A stretch of DNA of 5,216 nucleotides, taken from positions 1 to 5,216 of the forward strand of contig JAISTU010000076.1 of NCBI GenBank assembly GCA_031272415.1. Direction: 5' to 3'. The position numbers and the translations under genes were made by a program. The notes beneath the pieces were generated by a model. The model worked only from the letters and a program-made list of their open reading frames with translations. It ran no database searches and was not told where the DNA came from. The stretch is from Bacteroidales bacterium. GTDB taxonomy: Bacteria; Bacteroidota; Bacteroidia; Bacteroidales; WCHB1-69. Positions 1 through 5,100 of the stretch are shown here, one piece after another. The number at the start of each line of letters is the position of its first letter. Within the stretch, counting starts at the first letter, position 1.

Positions 1-446
1 AGAAAAGTTTGTTGCGGAGCACCGTTTAGTACGGTTTCTATCTTGTCTTTTATCAATTGAAATTCACGTGTTTCGTGATTTGAGGGTGCAACATTCCAAT
101 TAAAATCGTTAAGATAAAAAATATCTTGCATCTCGAAATATGGCACAAAAACGATTTTTTCACTATCAAAAGCCCCTAAAAACTTGGGAGGCATAATTTT
201 ATCAAAAGTTCGCGCCTTACCGATAGTGAGAATCAGTTGGGCTAACATGATGTGCGTATCTTCACTGCCTTTTTTTGCCTCAGCCCACAATAAATATTCG
301 TCGTCAAAAATAAAAGCGTCATTTTCTCGTATTAATTTTACCGAAAAATCAATATCTTTTATAATTGCCGTACAGTCAAAGTTGCCAAACCAGTCGTCTT
401 TAATGTGGTTGATAATTTCTGCTTCTCGAATATTTCCGTACCTCAT
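1..446 (-). CDS. N-terminal part of a restriction-modification type protein (partial, runs off left edge)
   Basis: The minus strand reads open from an ATG at 446 to the window edge, about 148 residues, starting MRYGNIREAEIINHI. Residues 41-60 hold an acidic strand, then LLWAEAKKG (E56, K58). This fits the D...(E/D)xK core of PD-(D/E)XK nucleases. The following stretch (TIGKARTFDKIMPPKFLGAF, then a DFNWNVAPSNHE segment near 115-126) resembles, from memory, the start of large Bacteroidota proteins annotated as N-6 DNA methylase or type II restriction enzymes. In those proteins a nuclease-like segment precedes the methylase. No methylase motif is inside the window, so that part is inference. An in-frame ATG at 482 would add 12 residues (MQYYWTLNVILN); I prefer 446 because the extension looks like translated AT-rich leader. 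The gene diverges from the transporter gene to its right. A plus-strand open frame over the same bases (184-474) has unlikely composition and was not called. Confidence 0.6.
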   Translation of the reverse strand, partial: MRYGNIREAEIINHIKDDWFGNFDCTAIIKDIDFSVKLIRENDAFIFDDEYLLWAEAKKGSEDTHIMLAQLILTIGKARTFDKIMPPKFLGAFDSEKIVFVPYFEMQDIFYLNDFNWNVAPSNHETREFQLIKDKIETVLNGAPQQTF

Positions 447-551
447 ATTTAAAATAACGTTTAACGTCCAATAATATTGCATAAAATTTTCACTTTTTTT
501 ACAACATTTTTTCAAAAACGGCGTAATTATTATTTTATATCGTATTTTTGT
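447..551. promoter_or_regulatory. Divergent intergenic region between restriction-like gene and transporter gene
   Basis: About 105 bp of AT-rich DNA separates the two divergent starts and must carry both promoters. On the minus strand TATTATTG (469-476) is one base off the Bacteroidota -7 consensus TAnnTTTG and lies 22 bases from the ATG at 446, but no TTTG -33 box stands at the usual distance. On the plus strand TATTTTTG (543-550) matches the -7 consensus but ends one base before the transporter ATG at 552, so it is probably fortuitous unless the true start lies further in. A short palindrome, ACGTTTAACGT, occupies 457-467. No clear Shine-Dalgarno site is visible for either gene. Confidence 0.4.
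457..467. promoter_or_regulatory. Short palindrome, possible operator upstream of restriction-like gene
   Basis: ACGTTTAACGT has perfect 5 bp arms around a single central base and lies 10-20 bases upstream of the minus-strand ATG at 446, between it and a weak -7-like box at 469-476. An operator for a regulator of the restriction-like gene would fit here. A palindrome this short in AT-rich DNA can also arise by chance, and it would be coding if translation began at 482. Confidence 0.2.
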
Positions 552-2165
552 ATGAAATGGACAGATAAAATTAAAATTCCGAACACATTTACAATCGTTT
601 TTATAATTGTTGTTGTAGCGGCGGTGGCGACATGGTTGGTGCCAAGCGGTGAATTTATAAGGCAAACGGTGGTCGCCGGAGACAGTCAAAAGGAAATTGT
701 TGTCCCCGACTCTTACCACAGAGTTGAAAATTCACCTCAAACTTGGCAAATATTTTCTGCTTTTTTCAACGGATTTGTCAAAACTTCCAATATTATCATT
801 TTTATTTTGATAATTGGCGGTGCTTTTTGGATTTTTAACCATACACAAGCCATCGATAGAGGTGTTGTTTCTTTTTTGAAAATAATGGAAAAAATACAAC
901 ACAAAAAAGTGTTTAAACATTTCAATATCAATGCATTAATAATAGTTTGCATTATGCTTATGTTTTCTCTTTTTGGGGCTGTATTTGGCATGAGTGAAGA
1001 AACGATAGCATTTGTAGTGATTTTTATACCGCTTTCAATTTCAATGGGTTACGACTCCATTGTAGGAATGTGTATGTGTTATTTGGCGGCACATGTAGGC
1101 TTTACAGGTGCTATGCTCAACCCTTTTACGATTGGGATTGCTCAAGGATTGTCGGATTTGCCTGCCTTTTCAGGGCTGGGTTACAGAGCCGTTTGTTGGC
1201 TGATTTTCACTGCAATAGGAATTTTATTTGTACTTTGGTATGCCCGAAAAATCAAAAAAAATCCACAATGTTCTCCCATGTACAAATTGGATGATTATTG
1301 GCGAAATAAAGAGAAAAATGTTGAAAAACAAACCTCTAATACACAAAAATCACCTCTTTCGGCTTGGTTGATTTGGGGAATTTTGTTGTGCGTTTTTGGG
1401 GGTTTAACCTATTTGTATCCAAGTACGGAAATTGCTGTTAGTCAATCTGTTATACATTTGCCACTTTTTGCCATTCTGACGGTTCTGTTTTTTGTAATAG
1501 GACTAATTTCTTTGCGTAAAAATGTGCAAATGTTCATACTTAATCTGCTGTTATTCACTGTTTTATGTTTAATTATCGGTGTTTTAGGGTATCAATGGTA
1601 TATTGGAGAAATTTCGGCTTTATTTTTGGGGATGGGTATTTGCGCAGGAATTGCTTATAAATGCTCTCTAAATCAGATATTTAAACTGTTTTTGGAAGGT
1701 TGTAAAGACATCATGAATGCGGCTTTGGTGGTGGGTATGGCAGGCGGTATTATTATCATTCTGCAGGACGGAAAAATAATAGATACTTTGCTTTATGCGA
1801 TGTCGGATGCACTCAAAGGCATTGATAAAACAGGCTCGTTGGCAATGATGTATTTGTTTCAAAATGCGTTAAATTTGATTATTCCGTCCGGCTCTGCAAA
1901 GGCGGCTCTTACCATTCCCATTATGGCGCAATTTGCTGATATGTTGCATCTTTCGCGACAATCTATGGTGCTTGCTTTTCAATTTGGCGATGGCATTACC
2001 AATATGCTCACACCTGCATCGGGTGTTTTGTTGGGCTGTTTAGGAATGGCACGCATCCCTTACACAATTTGGGTAAAATGGATTTGGAAATTCCTCTTAT
2101 TTCTGCTTTTATTGGGATTTGCATTGCTTGTGCTGACATTGTTTATCCCACTGACAGGATTTTAA
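552..2165 (+). CDS. YfcC family (DcuC superfamily) inner-membrane transporter
   Basis: This 537-residue integral membrane protein closely resembles the YfcC family, whose members are predicted secondary transporters of amino acids, peptides or C4-dicarboxylates. The substrate cannot be told from sequence. The N-terminus (residues 9-35) has the family pattern IPNTFTIVF, a hydrophobic helix, then WLVPSGEF. Residues 80-96, 126-145 and 150-164 are further membrane segments. GMSEET (146-151) and the MLNPFTIGIAQ re-entrant-like segment (188-198) follow, then a basic cytoplasmic loop at about 235-270. A second half with repeated hydrophobic segments includes IIPSGS (443-448) and DGITNMLTPASG (480-491). 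The two halves with P-S-G and N-P/T-P turns fit the inverted-repeat fold of this superfamily. Length is typical and no frameshift is seen. An in-frame ATG at 477 would add 25 residues encoded by AT-rich DNA; I chose 552 because the family N-terminus begins just after it. It stands alone, with no same-strand partner close enough for an operon. Confidence 0.88.
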   Translation: MKWTDKIKIPNTFTIVFIIVVVAAVATWLVPSGEFIRQTVVAGDSQKEIVVPDSYHRVENSPQTWQIFSAFFNGFVKTSNIIIFILIIGGAFWIFNHTQAIDRGVVSFLKIMEKIQHKKVFKHFNINALIIVCIMLMFSLFGAVFGMSEETIAFVVIFIPLSISMGYDSIVGMCMCYLAAHVGFTGAMLNPFTIGIAQGLSDLPAFSGLGYRAVCWLIFTAIGILFVLWYARKIKKNPQCSPMYKLDDYWRNKEKNVEKQTSNTQKSPLSAWLIWGILLCVFGGLTYLYPSTEIAVSQSVIHLPLFAILTVLFFVIGLISLRKNVQMFILNLLLFTVLCLIIGVLGYQWYIGEISALFLGMGICAGIAYKCSLNQIFKLFLEGCKDIMNAALVVGMAGGIIIILQDGKIIDTLLYAMSDALKGIDKTGSLAMMYLFQNALNLIIPSGSAKAALTIPIMAQFADMLHLSRQSMVLAFQFGDGITNMLTPASGVLLGCLGMARIPYTIWVKWIWKFLLFLLLLGFALLVLTLFIPLTGF

Positions 2166-2316
2166 AGCAGAGTGAAGAGTGTAGATTTTTTTTGCATTTT
2201 GGGTGAAAAATGTTGTAATTTTTGATGAAAAAAGATTTGTAATATATTGATAATCAAGCGTTTATATATTGTATTTGTAAGGAAAAATTTATCCGTAAAA
2301 TTCGGATAACTGTAAC
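2166..2316. other. AT-rich intergenic stretch downstream of the transporter gene
   Basis: I find no credible gene here on either strand. A weak AT hairpin (2195-2212, CATTTT pairing with AAAATG across a 6-base loop) lies 30 bases after the transporter stop; it lacks a GC stem and is at best a poor terminator. A second weak hairpin, 7 bp arms TTATCCG/CGGATAA with a 7-base loop, lies at 2289-2309 and has no T-run after it. An 11 bp palindrome, TTGATAATCAA, lies at 2247-2257. Confidence 0.4.
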
Positions 2317-2317
2317 A

Positions 2318-2325
2318 CAAAGATA
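2318..2325 (-). promoter_or_regulatory. Minus-strand TATCTTTG box (candidate promoter, no gene behind it)
   Basis: Reading the minus strand, TATCTTTG matches the Bacteroidota -7 consensus TAnnTTTG. The 15 bases before it match the same stretch upstream of the ATPase gene promoter with 3 differences. Transcription would run left towards the 3' end of the transporter gene, where the minus strand has no open frame longer than about a dozen codons. It could yield an antisense or small RNA, or be a dead copy of the promoter. Confidence 0.35.
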
Positions 2326-2352
2326 CACTTTTTTGTGAATTATTTCTCTTTT

Positions 2353-2408
2353 TTAACTTTTAATTTTTAATTGATAAAAAGGTGTATCTTTGTATTTTAA
2401 TTCAATTT
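2353..2408 (+). repeat. 56 bp perfect direct repeat, copy 1 (upstream of ATPase-nuclease gene)
   Basis: This stretch is identical base for base to 4021-4076. It holds an AT-rich block (TTAACTTTTAATTTTTAATT), then GATAAAAAGGTG, the TATCTTTG -7 box and the start of the leader. It ends 8 bases before the ATG at 2417. The flanks diverge at once: 2352 is T where 4020 is A, and 2409 is T where 4077 is A. A shorter, weaker similarity (CTC followed by a T-run) extends a little upstream of both copies. Confidence 0.95.
2385..2392 (+). promoter_or_regulatory. Promoter -7 box for the ATPase-nuclease gene
   Basis: TATCTTTG matches the Bacteroidota -7 consensus TAnnTTTG exactly and ends 24 bases before the ATG at 2417, which would give a leader of roughly 18 nt. 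No good TTTG -33 box lies 19-21 bases upstream; the nearest TTG (2371-2373) is only 11 bases away. The same element, in an identical 56 bp context, precedes the methyltransferase gene. Confidence 0.65.
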
Positions 2409-2416
2409 TTAAAGTT

Positions 2417-3976
2417 ATGGCACGACGACGTTTTTTCAATACAACAGGACCCTGCGACCCTGATCGGCACTATATGCTACCGCCGGAGGACCGTTTGGTT
2501 GGCGCCCAGTTGCATCGCTATATTCGCGATGAACTGTATTGGGTGTTGCACGCTCCGCGACAGACGGGGAAAACTACCTTTCTGCAAAGTTGGATGCGGG
2601 AGATAAACGCAGGTAACGAGGCACTTGCCTGCTATGTATCCGTTGAGCGCTGTCAGGAACTTACCGAAATAGAGAGGGCAATGCCTGCATTATGCGAAGC
2701 GATACGAGTTTATGCACAGCGAGAAAATTTGCCTGTGCCGGAATTAACAACCATAGAACCGGCAAGCATGCTTGACAACATTCTCGGAAATTGGGCTGTG
2801 CTTATCGCCCCCAAGCCATTGGTAGTGCTTTTCGACGAGGTTGACGTCTTGCACGGCGAGGCGATGATAAGTTTTCTGCGTCAGTTACGTGGGGGCTTTG
2901 CTACTCGCGGGGCAGGAAAATTTCCTACCTCGATAGCCCTTGTCGGGATGCGCGACCTGAAAGATTACATAACCAAATCGAAAGACAGCATAGCACCCAA
3001 TCCGGGTTCGCCTTTCAATATTAAAGAGGATTCGGCTGTTATTTCAAATTTTTCTAAAGAGAATATTGTTCATCTATTTGCACAGCGCACAGAAGAAACA
3101 GGTCAAAAGATAACAGATGAGGCGCTCGAATATGTATGGGAACAGGCGAAAGGGCAACCTTGGCTTGTTAATTCACTGTTTAAAAGAGCGACAATGCGCA
3201 TTCTTGATGAAGACAGCAACGAAACGGTTACCATTGACCATATTAAGCAGGCACGGCAGCAGATAATTCTTGCCCGTGAGACGCATCTCGATTCGCTGGC
3301 TTACCGTTTAGATGACGCCGGAGTAAAAAAAATAATCGAATTGTTGATTTCAGGAGAAGCAAACACCGACCTTGCCGATACAGAGGCATTTCAGAAAGCG
3401 CTTGACATGGGACTTGTTGTAGTAGAGCACAGCACGCCGCAAGTGGCTAACCCGATTTATCGCGAAGTGCTTGCACGACAAATGACTTACAGCACACAAT
3501 TGGCTATTCAGGGTCTTGAATGGAAATGGGAGAAAGACGACGGGTCGCTTGATATGGATCGTTTGTTGAAAGAATTTCAGAAGTTCTGGCGTCGCCATTC
3601 CGAAGTTTGGGAAGAACGCTCGAAATATACCGAAGCCTTTCCTCACTTACTTTTGATGGCTTTTCTGCAGCGTGTGCTCAACGGCGGTGGAAATATTGAA
3701 CGCGAATATGCCGCCGGCAGAGGTCGAATGGACTTATTGGTTGAATATAAGGAATTTAAGTATATCATTGAGATAAAACTCATCCACTACTACGAATCAG
3801 AGCAGATAGTGCGCGAAGAAGGATTGGAACAGATTGTTAAATATCGCGACAAAATGGGGGCTTCGATTCCTTCTTACTTGCTTATCTTCGACCGTCGTAA
3901 TGCAGATAAAAAGAAACCTTGGGAAGAACGGCTGACGTGGGAAACAGTTGATGGAATAACGGTTATAGGGGTATAA
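2417..3976 (+). CDS. P-loop ATPase with C-terminal PD-(D/E)XK nuclease-like domain
   Basis: The protein has 519 residues. It opens with the signature FNTTGPCDPDRHYMLPPEDR (7-26), typical of AAA-like ATP-binding proteins scattered through many phyla. A Walker A follows (APRQTGKTT, 46-54, K52), then a Walker B (VVLFDEVD, acidic D140 and E141) and a sensor-like ALVGMRD (174-180). The middle (about 240-370) looks helical and may include a winged helix. The C-terminus carries a PD-(D/E)XK core: GRGRMD with D439, then IIEIK with E452 and K454, and a QIVKY motif (472-476) like the QxxxY of RecB/Cas4-type nucleases. Both halves thus keep their expected catalytic residues. The cellular role of this family is not established; ATP-driven DNA processing or defence is inference. 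I chose ATG 2417 over TTG 2390 because the TTG overlaps the -7 box. The gene is flanked by a 56 bp direct repeat and is far richer in GC than its neighbours (for example 35 of 60 bases in 2461-2520), suggesting horizontal gain. It appears to be transcribed alone. Confidence 0.85.
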   Translation: MARRRFFNTTGPCDPDRHYMLPPEDRLVGAQLHRYIRDELYWVLHAPRQTGKTTFLQSWMREINAGNEALACYVSVERCQELTEIERAMPALCEAIRVYAQRENLPVPELTTIEPASMLDNILGNWAVLIAPKPLVVLFDEVDVLHGEAMISFLRQLRGGFATRGAGKFPTSIALVGMRDLKDYITKSKDSIAPNPGSPFNIKEDSAVISNFSKENIVHLFAQRTEETGQKITDEALEYVWEQAKGQPWLVNSLFKRATMRILDEDSNETVTIDHIKQARQQIILARETHLDSLAYRLDDAGVKKIIELLISGEANTDLADTEAFQKALDMGLVVVEHSTPQVANPIYREVLARQMTYSTQLAIQGLEWKWEKDDGSLDMDRLLKEFQKFWRRHSEVWEERSKYTEAFPHLLLMAFLQRVLNGGGNIEREYAAGRGRMDLLVEYKEFKYIIEIKLIHYYESEQIVREEGLEQIVKYRDKMGASIPSYLLIFDRRNADKKKPWEERLTWETVDGITVIGV

Positions 3977-3979
3977 AAT

Positions 3980-4019
3980 GGGATTGAAACAATTCTCAAC
4001 TCAAAAAATCCCTCTTTTT
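3980..4019 (+). terminator. Possible intrinsic terminator after the ATPase-nuclease gene
   Basis: GGGATT (3980-3985) can pair with AATCCC (4007-4012) across a 21-base loop, and the stem is followed by CTCTTTTT (4012-4019). It begins 3 bases after the stop codon. The stem is short and the loop long. An alternative fold pairs GGGA with TCCC and TTGA with TCAA around a bulge. The T-run leads straight into the second repeat copy, so it would separate this gene's transcript from that of the methyltransferase. Confidence 0.4.
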
Positions 4020-4020
4020 A

Positions 4021-4076
4021 TTAACTTTTAATTTTTAATTGATAAAAAGGTGTATCTTTGTATTTTAATTCAATTT
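4021..4076 (+). repeat. 56 bp perfect direct repeat, copy 2 (upstream of FkbM methyltransferase gene)
   Basis: Identical to 2353-2408 over all 56 bases and in the same orientation, 1668 bp further on. It supplies the methyltransferase gene with the same TATCTTTG box as the ATPase-nuclease gene. Here the repeat is followed by a poly-A run, whereas copy 1 is followed by TTAAAGTT. The inverted left arm that precedes copy 1 is missing before copy 2. Confidence 0.95.
4053..4060 (+). promoter_or_regulatory. Promoter -7 box for the FkbM methyltransferase gene
   Basis: TATCTTTG fits the Bacteroidota -7 consensus and ends 44 bases before the ATG at 4105, giving a leader of about 38 nt that includes a 12-base A run. 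As in the first copy, no convincing -33 TTTG is present. Confidence 0.65.
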
Positions 4077-4088
4077 AAAAAAAAAAAA
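4077..4088 (+). repeat. 12-base poly-A tract in the methyltransferase leader
   Basis: Twelve consecutive A residues directly follow the second 56 bp repeat and end 16 bases before the ATG. Bacteroidota often use A-rich leaders instead of a Shine-Dalgarno site, so this may help ribosome binding. A run this long is also prone to slippage, which could vary leader length between cells. Confidence 0.6.
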
Positions 4089-4104
4089 CAAAAGTATTTT
4101 TAAT

Positions 4105-5055
4105 ATGTTTAATAAAATATGTCAATCTTGTTATAATTCGCTTGTGCGTAATTATTCAAATTCGCTAATAAATTGGTGCAGATGGAGAGTAATTAAGGCA
4201 ATAGCAAAAATCAATGATCCCATTATTGATGTTTATGAAGGAAAAACCAAACTTCGCACACATGCATCAAATAGGGGTCCCTATCATTATGTAAAAAATC
4301 CTTTGTATGACAAAGCGTTACCTCGTATTTGTAAACAATTACAAACAATTGATAATCAGTTGCATATAATAGATATTGGTGCAAATATTGGTGATACAGC
4401 ATCTCTGATATGTGAGCAAGTAAATGGCTCTTCTATTTTGTGTGTGGAGGGAAATAAATGTTTTTTGCACTTGTTGGAATACAATGTTGCCAATTTTGGA
4501 ACAAAAAACAGCATTTTCATAGCCTCAAAATATTGCACTGATAGTTCTGTCAATAGTAAATTTGTTACATCAACCGAAAAAGGAACAGCACAATTAACAT
4601 TATCTGAAAATGGAGAATCGCAAGAGGCTGATACACTGGATAATATAATTAATAAATTTCCTGAATTTAAAAAATGTAACCTGTTGAAAATTGATACAGA
4701 CGGTTTTGAAATTATGGTTTTAAAAGGCGCAAATGAGTTATTATCTATTCAACATCCTATCATTTACTTTGAATTTTCGCCATCATTGTACATGCGAAAT
4801 GGACAAACGCCTATGGAGTTGTTGCATTTATTGATACAAAATAATTATCATAAAGCCTTGTTTTACAATAATTATGGAGAATCACTTGGCTTATTTGATT
4901 TAAGTAATGAAGAAAAGATGGCGGAATTTATTGGCAGAGTGTCGCAAAAAAATGCCGATTGTACTCATTATGATATATTGTGTATCAATGATTTAGACAC
5001 CGAAAAATATATGCCGATACTGCAATCGGAAGAACAAATTGCAAAAAAAGAATGA
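4105..5055 (+). CDS. FkbM family SAM-dependent methyltransferase
   Basis: The protein has 316 residues, soluble, with a full class I methyltransferase core. The SAM-binding motif I is IIDIGANIGDT (88-98, D90 and the glycine loop). The acidic residue ending strand 2 is E115 in CVEGN, expected to hold the ribose hydroxyls. The FkbM hallmark LLKIDTDGFEIMVLKGA spans about 193-209 (K195, D197, D199, E202), followed by IIYFEFSPSLY. Family members typically O-methylate sugars or secondary metabolites, often in surface-polysaccharide clusters. No glycosyltransferase or biosynthetic partner is in the window, so the acceptor is unknown. About 85 residues precede motif I and look like an acceptor-recognition or structural region, with no signal peptide. 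The ATG at 4105 is preceded by an A-rich leader. It has its own promoter in the 56 bp repeat and its composition is AT-rich, like the transporter gene and unlike the ATPase-nuclease gene just upstream. The next gene starts 45 bases after its stop, so the two could be co-transcribed. Confidence 0.87.
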   Translation: MFNKICQSCYNSLVRNYSNSLINWCRWRVIKAIAKINDPIIDVYEGKTKLRTHASNRGPYHYVKNPLYDKALPRICKQLQTIDNQLHIIDIGANIGDTASLICEQVNGSSILCVEGNKCFLHLLEYNVANFGTKNSIFIASKYCTDSSVNSKFVTSTEKGTAQLTLSENGESQEADTLDNIINKFPEFKKCNLLKIDTDGFEIMVLKGANELLSIQHPIIYFEFSPSLYMRNGQTPMELLHLLIQNNYHKALFYNNYGESLGLFDLSNEEKMAEFIGRVSQKNADCTHYDILCINDLDTEKYMPILQSEEQIAKKE

Positions 5056-5100
5056 TAATGTAACGCTCTGTTATAATGTAAAAAGATAGAATTTAAACAG

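Larger units (their letters stand above)
2317..2393. repeat. Imperfect inverted repeat containing two outward-facing -7 boxes
   Basis: The left arm (2317-2342) is the reverse complement of the right arm (2368-2393) over 26 bp with 3 mismatches; the outer 12 bp (ACAAAGATACAC and its complement) match perfectly. The loop is 25 bases. Each arm carries TATCTTTG, on the minus strand at 2318-2325 and on the plus strand at 2385-2392. The structure therefore reads as two nearly identical promoter-like elements back to back, firing outward. The right arm lies within the 56 bp direct repeat; the left arm has no counterpart near the second repeat copy. Confidence 0.7.

Noticed and set aside
184..474. 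Plus-strand open frame of 96 codons opposite the restriction-like gene
   Set aside because: It lies almost wholly antisense to the minus-strand frame, which shows recognisable motifs. Its own translation is rich in Ser, Ile and Lys with no family likeness.
543..550. TATTTTTG as the transporter's -7 box
   Set aside because: It ends one base before the chosen ATG, which would place the transcript start inside the coding sequence. No -33 box is present.
477..551. N-terminal extension of the transporter from the ATG at 477
   Set aside because: The extra 25 residues come from T-rich intergenic-type DNA, and the family N-terminus starts right after the ATG at 552.
732..991. Minus-strand open frames inside the transporter gene (732-920, 737-991; similarly 1668-1862)
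   Set aside because: They are antisense shadows of a strongly recognisable membrane protein and show no independent motifs or start signals.
1070..1294. Plus-strand 74-codon frame inside the transporter gene
   Set aside because: It is an out-of-frame shadow of the conserved MLNPFTIG region.
2247..2257. TTGATAATCAA palindrome as an FNR/CRP-like site
   Set aside because: The TTGAT and ATCAA half-sites are fused with a 1-base spacer, not the 4 bases FNR needs, and no downstream gene lies at the right distance.
2382..2606. Plus-strand 74-codon frame overlapping the start of the ATPase-nuclease gene
   Set aside because: It covers the promoter and runs out of frame with the FNTTGPC and Walker A coding sequence.
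3350..3646. Minus-strand 98-codon frame inside the ATPase-nuclease gene
   Set aside because: It is antisense to a gene with intact domains on both sides and has no recognisable motif.
2353..4076. Insertion sequence or transposon with 56 bp target-site duplication
   Set aside because: There is no transposase, no terminal inverted repeats around the unit, and the duplication is far longer than usual.
4356..4553. Minus-strand 65-codon frame inside the methyltransferase gene
   Set aside because: It is antisense to the conserved SAM-binding region.
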